NCBI GenBank assembly: GCA_951230915.1
Contig: OX579635.1
Location: forward strand, 34,348,001-34,412,000
Source of the DNA: Antitrichia curtipendula
Taxonomy: Eukaryota > Streptophyta > Bryopsida > Hypnales > Leucodontaceae
Reading direction: 5' to 3'
DNA length: 64,000 nucleotides
Shown one piece after another: positions 11,494 to 24,100 of the stretch (position 1 is its first letter; every line of letters starts with the position of its first letter). The notes under the pieces were generated by a model that searched no databases, had not been told where the DNA came from, and worked only from the letters and a program-made list of their open reading frames with translations. The translations under genes and the position numbers were made by a program.

Positions 11494-14400
11494 GGTTCGG
11501 AGGGTTTGAGATCTGGTGCATCAAGGAGGCGTTTTCCTACTCATCTTCCTCACGTTTTCTCTTTTCTGTGCATAGAGGGCTTCAGGTTCGTCGTAGAAAT
11601 TTTCTAGAGTCGGAGAGGTTATTCCTGTCCCTTGGATCACGGTTTTCTATGCATGCATTCGTTGCTGCTGCCTAGTCGTGCATGTCTGAGCAATATCTTG
11701 GGTCGGGAGTGCTGGTTATTTTAGGGATTGTTGTTTGACTTCGTTACTTCAGGGAGTTTTCGGAAGCTTGTTAGTGCTTGTGTCCTTCCAGGTTGTAGTG
11801 TCCAGTCTCGGTTTACAGTGAGCTGCTGGATAGACTGTTGAATGCGAGCGAGTTGGTAATTTACAATGTTTAGGATTGAGTCGGCATTCGCACTATGGTC
11901 TAAGTATTCTTGCTTTGATCACATTGTTTCGGTTTTGTTACCTCTTTTGACGTTTGGAGTGGTTCTGTCTGCGCGGTTTCTTTGTTTTCGTTTACTTGGT
12001 TTCCACTCATCCTAAGAATGTAATGAATTTAGCTCACATTATAATAGCTGAAAAATTCTTCTCACTGGAAGTCTTGTTGTTCAGTTCATTAGTGGTTTTA
12101 GAGAATCATAGTTTCTATATCACTAACCTAAAGTCTCAGTCCTAGTCCTAACCGTGTGTTTAGACCCGTGGTTGTCTAGGCACACGGTCGGAGTAGATGA
12201 TGTGAATTTAATGACTTATTCCTAGGTCATTTTGTGATAACTAAGTGTGCAATAGTATATAAATGAGAGCTGGGCTGCCAGGTGCCTCTTTTCTCTGTCG
12301 GCAATATTAGCATGTTGGTGTTTTGTGCTAGAAGCACATGATCAACATGTGTCTTTTTCCGCTGGGTTTTAAGTTTTACACGTGTGGTCCTTGTGTGTCT
12401 TCATGTTTGTCCATTTGGGTGTAATCTTGTCGGTTGCCCTAGTGCACCCAAGGTTTCACTTCCCCTCTGGATTCAGGAGTCGTGTTCTTGCAATGTTATG
12501 ATGTTTCTGTTTCTGTTTCTGCTTGACTTGCTTTCGTGTAATTCAGGGGACCAGGAATTTCGTCTGCAGTTGTCGATCTTCTTAGGGTAGATTATTTGTT
12601 CGTTAGATACTTGTAGATCACTAGGCAGAAGAATTGGTCATTAGGTTCATCCTCTCTGAGATCTAGTCGATTTATTGATAGAGAATCTACCGATCTCACA
12701 TTTAGAAGATTATGGATTAGTGAAATGGTTGTGAACTAGATTTTAATGCTCAACCGAAGAGAGGTGGCCTAAAGAGAACTATGCTCTATCTGCTGTATTT
12801 TCAACTTAACTTTTTTGTTAAACTCGTGACATTAAAATGCTGTACCTTTTGTGCAAGTCGTACTCCAATGAGTGATGGATTATGCACTCAGTCGATCTGG
12901 TTTTCATGCCAACTGTTGGCAAGTCTAATGAAGAGGATCTTTTTTCTGAAGACAATTTCCCGTAGGTACTACACAAAATTTTGTACATTGAAAGACTACA
13001 GCAACGGGAAGGAGGAGAGCGTCTTTTGAGCAAGATCGTAATAGGAGAACTCCTCAGCAGGAAGTTTTATTTTAGCATAAGTGAACCAGCTTCAGATGTG
13101 ATCACGCATTGTTTCCTTGCAGAGGAAGCACTCATACTGTGCAAGCTCTGGGGCACTCTTTCCAAAATTAGCAATCATAAATGGTCCTCTGACTCATCTC
13201 AGCAAGGGATTGCTCAAAGTGAAAACCCTATCCCGTACTGCCGCACTTTGTATAAATTGGTACTCCTTTCCCCACTTCAAGAACGTCGACTGGCTTGTGA
13301 AAGTTATGTGAAAGCAATACAGGCTAGTTCACTTACCAACAGTTTTTTTTTTTTTTTCATGAAGTGCCAAAGTGGTGAAAGAAAATGTTATAGTGGTGCT
13401 CAAAATTTCAGCATTCACCCACATATTAGATAGAAAACATCACATTAGAACTCACATATCACATTTCCATACTTCTGTTTTCATCCACAATTTGGCCACT
13501 ATCCAAGTTTTTTTTCAATTTGAAGTCTCCTGGTGAAAAATTTCATGGTTTGTTTGCCTTTATTTTAGCTAAATTATTGTTTTTCTGGTGCAATTTGGCA
13601 CTATTTTGCACACACACCACAAAAAAAAAACTTGCATACCACAACCTTACCTTTGTTCTTCATTGTCTTTCATACTCATAGTATTTACTTTGTTTCTATG
13701 TTGTGAATATAAATTCTTAAAACACTTAATTTATAATTTTCAGAGATGAAATTCCATGTCATCTCTAAGTCATATAAATTAGCTCAAAAATCTGAAATTT
13801 TCTCCACAGGTGAATGTAATGTAGTGGAATATCATGGAATTTAGAATAACCTTGGTTATAGACCCAAAGTTTTGATTGCAATAAAATATTCAATTTTAAG
13901 AATTTTTCAAATTTCAATTTGGAGTTGAAACTAGGCTTGATAAACTTCATTTTTTTTGGTGGGCTCAAATTAAAAAAAGATCAAATTTATGTCTCAAATT
14001 CACATTAAGAGCAAGGAACTTGACGTTGCCCAATTACACTACATGGTGATCCATGGATTAAGTATCTTCGTATGTAGAAAAGTTAACTATACTTCAACAA
14101 GATAATTTACACCAAGTTTGTATTTTCATTATTTTTCAGCAACGCATAAAACAATCTCTAATAGGATAGTGAAGCTATTTTCATTCAATATAGATGAAAC
14201 ATATGATGTGAATGAAAATACATGTATTCATCTTGAGAGGCCTAAATTCATCCATAATAGAACAATATTGTTCCTAGATTTTGTAGCAATTTAGCAAATT
14301 CATTCATTGAAAACAAGGAAATCTATTGCCAAATATTCTCTCCAAAAATAATATTGCTTCCAAGTGTTAAATCCCACCCCTTAGAAAAAATACATTGTTT

Positions 14401-15463
14401 CCAATAATCTTCTTTTGAAAAAGTACACAACCAAGTCCTCCTAAAATTAAATAAAAAAACTACTCGTTTCTATCTCCTATAGGTACTACATGTCATCTAA
14501 AGGTAATTTTTGTCTTCCCACTAGTATTTGTTTTTTTGTAGTACAAAGTTGTAACCGTAGCCATAATCTCCCTCCAAATTCCGTTGGTCACAGGAATAGC
14601 TTTGTAAAATCATACTCAATAAAAATTAAGTCATTTTTTGTAAAATAAATGCCACATAGCATCTAGCAATTGGTGCAAGGTGACATAGACTTGTCAAAAT
14701 CTAAAGTGTAAATTATATTTTGGCACTTCTGTGTTGAAGTAGACCTTCATATAAGGTATCATTGAAGCAAAACAATTTCAATCATGAGGCCAAAAAGTAG
14801 TCCATAAATGACTTGTTGTTTTCTTCTTCTCTATAGAAACAGAAAATGCACCTATTGGTCCTATAATCCAAGCAATTTGGTAACTACCTTGGTCATGGGG
14901 AGCAACGTCCTTTTGGGATTAATAAGCTCTAAACACGGAATTAGACATTCTTGCACTTGGCCAAGTGCAATGATGGTATGCAAAACTATTCAAAAAAAAT
15001 GTGTTACCAAAAACTTGAGTACCCCCCAGATTTTCAAGAGATCAATTTTTTAATTTCATCATGCAATACTACCACTTCGAATGCAAACTCTCTATGAGGA
15101 TGCAATTTTAGTTATTCCAAGAGAAATACAGGTCCAATACATAATATTTCTTCCTATCAATCGTTTGGTTTGGTCTCATGTATTAACATTCATGCTCAAC
15201 ACTTTGCAGTGACATTCATGTTATAATATTTACATGCGTATATAATGTGTACAGCAATATTCACTACAATTTTAGGGATATTTATTTATAAATCCAGAAT
15301 GACATTGAAGGTTTAGCAACTACCTTCACATTTTTTAATTATGTGCTCACACCAATCAAAAACCATATAGTCATTTGAACATCTTTATAGTCTTTCAAAA
15401 CTAGCAAACAAGGTCTACACTCTCACACACCTTACTCTACCATCACACGTACTACTATGTCTC
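11494..15463. other. 3' UTR of the MOS11-like gene, then A/T-rich intergenic DNA
   Basis: The first ~800-1000 bases are T/G-rich and look like an mRNA tail; beyond ~13.4 kb the sequence becomes A/T-rich intergenic DNA. Short frames at 12781-13433 have no recognisable domain. No supported gene, RNA or terminal-repeat structure was found. Confidence 0.5.
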
Positions 15464-18400
15464 TTATAACAGCCCTGCTTCATCCGGTGTCTCCAATACT
15501 CGTGCAGATGATTGCACCAAGTCTCCTCCTTCTCCTCCACTACTTGCATCCGCTTGATCATGTGCACTTGGTCCACGGATTGGACTCACTGGAGGCGAAG
15601 AGGTAAACTGCAACGCCGCATCCACCATGGCACTTGTAACAGGCGTTGTTACTCCTTCTGATAAAGTTGACGTCAGAGAAGGTCTTTCCAAGATGGAAGT
15701 CACTCGGTGATAAATGTAATGTGGTCCTTCACCTGTCCGAGTGAATCAAACGTTGTCCCTATTACGATAATATCCTTCACCATCCGGGACAAAGCTCATT
15801 TGATCCAATTGGCTGAATGCTGACAACGCTGACATGGGCTCCGTTTGTGCTGTTGTATCTGCATTTTCTTCCACACCCTCTTCAACTTGATCTGGTTCCA
15901 CGTTGTCCACCTCCTCAACTACTTCTGGAACAACAAAATCCGGGTCTTGCTCTACTTCCATCAAGTTTGTTTGGTCCCCACGGGCGTCACTGACTGCATC
16001 AGTGTCACGAGAACCTAAACTTCGGCCAGCACTTGGTAATCTGTCAGACTGTGTCCGCTCGGCATCACTCTCATCTTCGTTCGTCGATGAGGCTCCCGAA
16101 TCAACTGCTTTAGCTTTCCCCTTCCGCCTTCCCCGTCTTTTCACTTGATCTCTCTCTTCTTCATCAGAGGAGTCCCTAGATGACCGCGGTAGTCTTTCAA
16201 CTCTACCTGGTGGCACACCTCCATCTGTTTCAGAAACACCAGGACCACGCAAGCTCTCTCTTCTAGTCAACACCTGTGAGGGTCTGCGTTCGGCGACCAT
16301 ACTCACACTGTTCACCATCACCAACTTCTCCCCGTACATCAATTGCAATTTGTCGTACACGAATTGCGTTTTCAACGAGACACCTTCCATAATGATAACA
16401 TCATTGCCCACGTATCCTGTCTCCAAAATCCCTGGCACTGCCATTGTGATGCCTAATGTTACCAACCCCCAATTACGCGGCAAATACATTTGTACCAATC
16501 TCTTCAACTCCGTTGGTGTCCTCTCAAACTTGTCTTGCGCTCGAGGCATCACTTCTGTACTCCAAGAGTCTTGAAATATGACATGTAAGTTATCCGTACT
16601 GCTAGGAAGGTTTTCCATGAACCCACTCTCTTCGGGATAATTCAAGAGGATGACAATGCCACCAACGGGTTGTACACCACGTCGTCTTTGCTCGCCATGA
16701 TGCAGATCATTCACGTATGAGGACACCGTTTCTGCTTGAAATATCCAAGAACCTTTGAGCACGTGGCAGCCCTCTGGCAACGCCATCCTCGACTCCATCG
16801 CTTCGTCAAAGGATATGCCTGGCGGAAAAAGAAACACGGCATTCCAACGAAAAATGCAAGACATCCAGTTTTTGAGTTGCTGCATAACCTTGCTATAATC
16901 CTCGTTCGACTATGGTATGTCCTCCCCTTGCGAACCTCCACGTCTACAATCAAAAATCTATAAACATGGTTTGCCAAGTTCAATGTACTCGTCCTCAAAG
17001 AACCCTCCTCTACATCTCATGTGAAATGAGGCTTCATGCTCTTCGTGTTGCACTATAGAGATTGCAACTTGCCAATTCCAACGAGCATTGGATACATCCT
17101 CGACGTCTCGACCATATCCCGCATAATCTTTGCGACCCGCTCGGATATCCACAAAGTGCTGCCTGACGAAAGCTTGGACGGCACTCTCCAAGCTGCTCAG
17201 CATTTGAACTATCGTCACTGCAGGAAAACACCACGAGGTCTTCGTGTCATTATCCAATGTCCTCCCCATCAAGATAAACTGCCTTCCTTCCGAATCTCCA
17301 TACTTGCTTGCGTTGATGGAGAAGAAATCATCCATGGACGATGGATTTTCATCCCCTGCTTCTACCATAAGAAAACGAATTTGGTTTCTGATCGCATCTT
17401 TCCTCTATACTCTGTCCACCGCATACGCTATTGTACCTTTGGAGGGGTTTGTGGAAGCAACATCATTGAAATAGTATTGCTGCGAAGGACGCTTTCCATT
17501 CACCACATCCTTTGCAGACATTTCTTTGACCATACGTACATAGTTCTCCGTAGAGATGCTGTTCAATGGCCTCCACCAAGTCTTCTCCATCCTCTTCCGC
17601 TTCGGGTTTCCATCCACTGTGACATCAAGATTCTGATCTGTAGCCATCTTCTTCCATTTATTTTCTGCCTTCTTGCTGAAAAATAATTTCCCGTCCTCAT
17701 AATCTTTGCACACCCGCAAGATAGCCTTATAGGACTCCTCGTCTTCATGCCAAGCATGCCGTGTATAGTCCACCATCTTCCTTGACAACTCCCCCAACGA
17801 TATATGCTTTGATAAGCTTTGACTTAAATGTAATGCACTCGCTGCCATTGTCAAGGCTTTCGATCTGTATGCATCGTCAGCCCGAGTAGCAACACTTGGA
17901 CTTCCACAGGCTTTCCATATATCGCGCAATTTGATGAGATTTTCGTAATGCGTGGTGAAGAATTTCCTATCAAACTCCTTTGCATTTATTTTGATCGACG
18001 CTTCGATATAAAACTGTGGATTGTTGTACACCACAAACTTTGCTTTCCGGCTCACAAATTGCGCATGGTACTCTTCATTGGATAAATGTCCTTCTTCCTT
18101 CTCCCGTTCAGCTCGTTTACAAGCACCAACAATATGTTGGCCATCTACTGGCTCCCAAATAATATTGCTCTCCAGCCACTTCCTCTGCAATGCGGTGCTC
18201 GAGAGCGATGAATCCGCTCGGCAATGTTTCAAATACACGGCTTCGAATTCACGTGCAGCACCTTCTTGGCTAAACGGTACCTCCATCACGTCCGGCTCTC
18301 CCTCGTCATTGCTACTGTCATAGCGATATGCAATAGGGCGAAGGGTAATCGCACTTACTCCATCAGCTTCGGATCCCTTTAGGCGCTCGTACATTTCATT

Positions 18401-19867
18401 CACACGCCAATCCATAAGCACCCTGTGGTTTGTCTCTGCGTTAGCTACATCGCGGATGCTTTTGATCCTCGCATCAAAAATCAGACTCTGTCCCCATATA
18501 TATCCTGCTTTGTACTCAGTCTCAGTAGGAAAACAAACTGAAGCTTTCGTACTGCTCTTTGGCAATACTCTTCTAGGCTCTTGTTCTGGTTCACCTTCAG
18601 AGGAATCATCATCAATGACAGCATTTTCGCCATCATTTCCTTGTGGAGGTCGATTTTGTAAGGCTGCTCTTCGACGACGTAATTGTGCTGCTGTTCACTT
18701 CCTAGCGCCTTGCTCTTCTCCAACATTTGTTGCACGAATGCGACGTCCTGCTTGGTCTTCTGAGATGTTTTGCACTGCAGAATCACATTGCACTTCACCC
18801 CCACCATGTCCTCTACCAGTACCATGTCCTCCACTTATAGTACGTCCTCCACCAGCACCGCGTCCCCTAACAACACTCCGTCCTGCACGATTGGCAATCC
18901 TTGCAGCATCCACGTTGGCCAATACAACATGTGACCTGTAAACTCTTGCACCCGAGCCAATTCTTGGTTGTCTTGGTCTTGATCCTGATCCAACTTCCGT
19001 GATTGTGACTAGAGCTCCTTCTTCTCCTTCACTTGGAAGCTCAGGAAAAACCGGAAGTTCACTTGGTATAGGACTGTGAGTTCCCTCCCCCCTGGATTGC
19101 AATAACTCTTCTGCAACTTCCATCTCTAGTACTGGTGGCCTCAATGCTGCGCTCGCTTGCACTTGTATCTCTTCTGTATCACTTCTAGATTGAACAACAA
19201 CATCGGTTGCTGCAGATTGGAGGCGTTGACACTGTACCCTCGGTCCATCAGGATTAACCCCCTCATATGCATGCATTCCTAATCCCCTTTCAACAGCATC
19301 TCGCTTGCGATTCCGTTCATCCAGTGGAATCCAATTTGGATTCACTGGCGTAGCAAGATCTCGATATACCTCATTCAAGTCCTCTGGATCTCTTGATGCA
19401 GGCCGCTCTTGCACAACACCTGGGTTCATCCTTTCTAATTCTTCACGGCTTAGAATCTCCCGGTATCGATGACGCAATGCTCGCACTTGTTCAGAGGTCA
19501 TCCCCATGAATTTTTGAACCGCTCCCTCTCGTTTAACCTGCAACTCATGAGGCATTTTCTTCCAATCTTTTGCCACACTCTTCAAGCTACGCATCAGAGT
19601 AAGAACTAAGAGAAGTTCTGGCGGAACCGGAGCCATCATCAATATCTTCTGCAATTTATATTTCTCAAATGCCGTTTCTGCTGTGGTCACTGACACAGTC
19701 AGTCCTCCGTCAGCGGTGCCCGTGAGGCCCTCGATGACTCCATGTGAGGACGCCAATGCAGACTCATAACGCCCCTGCCCAATTGGAAAATCAGTGATCC
19801 ACAAAGAGGACCTGTCATTGTCGTTTACTACGATCCACCATCCGTGCTCCAACCACTTCGAGTGCAT
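15464..19867 (-). pseudogene. ParB/Srx-like plus methyltransferase-like transposon-type gene, split by a Mutator insertion
   Basis: One continuous frame of about 1470 codons, without introns, reads from 19867 down to a TAA at 15464-15466. Five in-frame stops break it: TGA 18695-18697, TAG 17405-17407, TAG 16958-16960, TAG 16910-16912 and TGA 15746-15748. Protein sense continues across each stop. Its first codons (ATG GCA CCA AAG A) lie at 35185-35173, on the far side of the 15.3-kb Mutator-like element. A region with RVNEMYERLKG and EPVDGQHIVGACKRA (near 18145) resembles the ParB/sulfiredoxin nuclease fold. Further on, TPTELKRLVQMYLP plus a GITMAVPG loop and IIMEG look like a degenerate SAM-binding motif of a beta-class DNA methyltransferase; the position expected to carry DPPY reads FDCRRGG. 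The C-terminal third is charged and low-complexity, with a basic KRRGRRKGKAK stretch. Function is unknown and the gene is dead as it stands. Confidence 0.72.
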
Positions 19868-19876
19868 CTTTGGTGC
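19867..19876. repeat. Left 10-bp target-site duplication of the Mutator-like element
   Basis: TCTTTGGTGC, identical to 35173-35182 on the other side of the element. A duplication of 9-11 bp is characteristic of Mutator-superfamily insertion. Confidence 0.9.
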
Positions 19877-20165
19877 GGGGAATGCTGGTATGTGAGTGTG
19901 GAGCGGCGAGCAGCGAGCGGGAAGCGGGAATTGGTGAGCGGGGAGCCACAATATTAGAACTATAATATAATTTTTGGAAAGTGAGAAATTTGAAAATAGA
20001 TTAAAGTTTAGGAAAAAGTTGAGGGAGGACTTGATGCTATTGGATGAAAAGTGGATGAAAAGGTGATGACAAGTGGATGAAAAGTGGATGAAAAGTGGAT
20101 GAAGAAGGTGGATGATAAATTAAATGAAAAAGTGGATAAAAAATTGGATGCAAACTGATGAAGAA
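19877..20165. repeat. Left terminal/subterminal repeat of the MULE
   Basis: The first ~70 bp are G-rich (GCGGCGAGCAGCGAGCGGG and the like) and pair in inverted orientation with the right end. From 20040 a degenerate 10-11-bp tandem, GTGGATGAAAA, repeats about ten times to ~20165. Confidence 0.8.
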
Positions 20166-20701
20166 CTCGTATCCTAGTTCATTTAGAATGTGACAATAGC
20201 CGGCGAAGGCAATTTTGTAGCATGTGCGGTTTTTGGAAAACAAAGCCTCTACATGTTGTGATTAGTCGAGTACATAGTGTAGTACTTCAAAGTGGTTAGT
20301 AGACAATTACACGACATGGCTGAAAGAAGTGCACGACGACTGACACGGAGAGGGTGTTCGTATTTCGCAGTGTAAAAAGCTCCGCAAGATAATCTGGACA
20401 AAATAATCCTCTAACATTAATGCTTGGATAACAATGCAATTTCAAATCCTAAACTAATGTGTACAACCGAAGACAAAAAAGAGTGGCAGATTACGCAAAG
20501 GAAGACAAATGCGGAACGGACAGCCCAACCCAAGGCATGTGCATGGGCAAGAGGTCTTCAAGGTCCATGTCTTCGGCCCAAGAAGACTTCGGGAGTGTTG
20601 GCTTCTTCGAACAGGTATGACAAATTTTTGGGAAATATAGTTCACAATGATAAGTATTTTATGAAATCAAACACGTGGTTTAATGAACAAATAAAATTAA
20701 T

Positions 20702-20764
20702 ATAGTCCCGTCTCGACACCAAGAGATGCGTTTAGGGTTTAGGGCTCATGCAACACGGGACTAT
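20702..20764. repeat. 10-bp inverted repeat enclosing two plant telomere-type heptamers
   Basis: ATAGTCCCGT at 20702-20711 is perfectly complementary to 20755-20764. The loop contains TTTAGGGTTTAGGG (20731-20744). It lies inside the MULE, downstream of the cargo gene. It could be chance or a telobox-like site. Confidence 0.55.
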
Positions 20765-21102
20765 CAGGTTCAGAGGTACCAAAACACAAATACCAAGTTC
20801 AATACGCGGTCAACGAAATTATATATATGATTTGAATATAAGTAAGTTCTAGACACAGTAATAAAAATGGAAACATTACGGTCCTCGAAGGGCACATCAA
20901 GAGAATGATATGTAATACGAAGGACAAGGGATGATACGACAAGCACAATATCGCAGGAAGATGGCAAAAAGTAGACAATGCATTCAGCAAAAATAAATAT
21001 AGGACCGGCAACAATGTAGAGAAAATAATTCCCGATTTAGGGACATAAGCATATACAGAAGATATAAAAGTAGGGTTTGGAAGTTTAGGATATAGAGAGA
21101 TC

Positions 21103-24100
21103 TCATATTGTACTACCCTCGCTGTTTGACGTTTCTGACTGTGACTCAACAGCACAGTCATCCACGAAGTCTAGAACACAAGGATCTACCCACCGAGCTC
21201 GAGAGCTTGGCTTTAGCTCAAGGGCAATAAACTCTCCAGCGTTGGACTCAGCATACACAGGTAGCCTAAATGGTTTAGGGGGGCTTGGAAAGAACTCAGG
21301 CCTCCCAAAGAACGGCACATGTGTCAGAGACCTCACTTTCTTGGCCTACCTGGATAATGGAATGAAGAGATAATTAGACTGAATGCTTAGTGGAATGAGA
21401 ATAGACAATGTAAAGAATAGATTTTCGAGTTAAACTTACTTACTGAATCGAGATGTCTTCACAACATGCTCAGGCTCCACGTCCTCTTCATCCACATCCT
21501 GAATTTCTGGAATATTCTGTGCCGGTGCTGGTCGAGAATACCCATCCATGCGTAGAACCGGTGCAATCAGAGCGTCAAAAATCTCCTTATCCTCCTCAAA
21601 TGCCAAGACGTGCCGGCGCGATGCACGGCATGCTTGAATGCTTGATCCTGAAAACATCCATGCGAATAAAAAAAATTACTTCTGAAAATCCCTTTCAGTT
21701 TGGTCTTGGTTAAAAAAATCAATGAATTAGAGAAGATTTGTTACCTGTCGCTGCTGTGCAGTCTACCACAACATCCCCTGGTTCCGATAACGCCTCGACA
21801 AGCATTTGCATGAATTGTCGTGCCTTCTCTCGAGGACCTCTCCACGGAATGGAACCATTCATGGTGACATCTTCTTTGTTGCAGAAATTCTGGAGTATAT
21901 CGTCCCTAGCCACATCCACACCCACCTCTTGATGGGATGGAACAAACTGGAATGGAAACTCCGATTCGGTTTTGGGTCCCGACTCCTTCACTAAAAGAGA
22001 GATTGAGAATTGCATGGTCTGCAAACAATGGAGAGGTTAACATACAATAGATCAAAGAATCACAAGATTTGACAAAATATAAAAATAAAGAAATGTAATT
22101 ACCGTTTTGGTTTGATCAACTGGCGATGTGAGATGTAGGTGGTTCATGCCGAACCACGTAAGAAGAATTCTAAAATTGTACGTCTTGCAACATTCGAGAA
22201 GGTGACTCTTGTGTCGAGTGGAGGGCGCTGGATACATCACCAATAAGGCACCCTTGTCGTGGAGGTACTCTTTCGCAAAGTCAAAAACGGGAACTAGGAA
22301 CCCTTTCTTGAACTCATTCCAGTCGGGAATCGAGGCAGGCGGAGCAGACACAGTCGGCACATGTAGACCTTCATGAACATCCACAAAGATGAGATCCACT
22401 GCCTCTTGAGTACTCAATACACCATCGAAGTACCTGTCCTTATCAGTACAGTGCTGCAGAGTACAAAGAGGTGTTAGTTAATTCACCTAAACATGCAATT
22501 GGAGCATCACACCATGGCCAGAACGAACATGTTCTAAAGACCTTCAATTGACATGTATTCTATCCATGTTCCAATAATGCACGAACAAATAAATGTTAAC
22601 ATGACTAACCATGTATAGAAAGGTGAGGACGTCATCGAAGGCCTTTTCATCTGTAGGTAAGGAACCCACTGACAAGTTCAGTATGCACTCATCAATGTCT
22701 GGAACGGCAGGAAGAGTTTGAACCGTTGGTGTCAGTCCATGTATAAGTCTCTCTTGAGTAAGGGAGAAGCCAGATGACCCTTCCCTAACGTCAGCTGCAC
22801 TTGTGGCAGGTTGGGGATCCGGAGTGTAGGCTTTCCTCTTTGTCCCTCTCTTCTTCGACTTCTCCTGGTCCTTCTCAGCCTGAGCGGCCAGTCTCTTCAT
22901 CTTGCTGTCCTCGGCCTTCTTCTTAGCCTCCTCCAGCTTCTCCAGTTTCTTCTTGTCTGATATATCCCGTCGTTTTATGGCCTTCGCTCGAGCATCGGGA
23001 TCCAGACCAACGAACTCATCGAACTCTGGGTCCACAATCCCAGTGTCATTCAAAGTGTCAAAGAGTGCTTCCTCTTCGGGTGGAGTAGTGCCGAAGTTGC
23101 ACTCGAGGTACCACGGGCAGGCTTGCAGGTGAGCACTGGTCTAATTCTTCAACTGCATAGGAGAAAACATGCAGTCTGAAGAAGAGCGATCCAACCATGT
23201 CGTAAGGAACGGCGGTAGATCTTCTTTGGAGATGGCCTTCTTGATGTACAACTCAAACTTGAAGTACCTACATCACCCCGAAAACACATAGTATCAGGAA
23301 GGGAAAAGTGGAGGGTGCAATGACGCCTGCTAGCCCGTCTTCCATTGGGCCCGAGGTCCACTTTGAATTCAAGGCTATTGACAGAACTTATAAAGTGAAT
23401 CAATTAAAGTATACTGTCCGATACACAATGACCTGACCAACAAGGAAAGGGCAAAAACACTGTACCGGTATAGAACTCGCTTGACAGCCAGAATAGACCC
23501 TCTGTAATCTTTGAACGACTCAGACTTCTTGTGTGCATCAGCACCCTTGAACACCCCCGTGTACGCATGTTCCCAGAGCTTCATGCGCCAATTCTTGATA
23601 TATTCTAACAGAGTCTTCGGCTCCATAGCGACAGTGAGATCGATAGAAATGTTATCAGATCGAATGATTGCATCAAACATTTTAGAAGCAGAGTCCTCGA
23701 TCTGGGCACAGGATAATGTGACAAAATATTAAGGGTCTCATGCACCATCAAAATATCCTACACATTGAAGAAATACAATAGATGGATTATTCAAAAAGCA
23801 CCAAACAAGACAATTCCAATGCTTACCCCAGCATACCAACATGCCTTTGCAAGAAACTGTAATAACCTCTCCTCGTTGATCGGTCTGGCCGGAAATCTAC
23901 GTGCCTCTCGTGAGGGGCCGGAGGAATTCATCCATTTCAGCCACCTCACTTTGAATGATGGACTCGTATTGCATGTCGCAATCATTTGTAACTTCTCCAA
24001 TGTCAATTCGGGGACCGAATATAAGCTCCAATGCTTCTCAATTTGCAGACAGTCAATGAAAAGAGAGTGAGACGAATCGAAATGGAAACATCTGACTTCA

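Noticed and set aside
12781..13433. Possible gene downstream of MOS11
   Set aside because: Three overlapping short frames, no shared motif and no convincing splice sites joining them.
20037..20243. 68-codon frame rich in HPLF repeats near the left MULE end
   Set aside because: Direct translation of the GTGGATGAAAA subterminal repeat.
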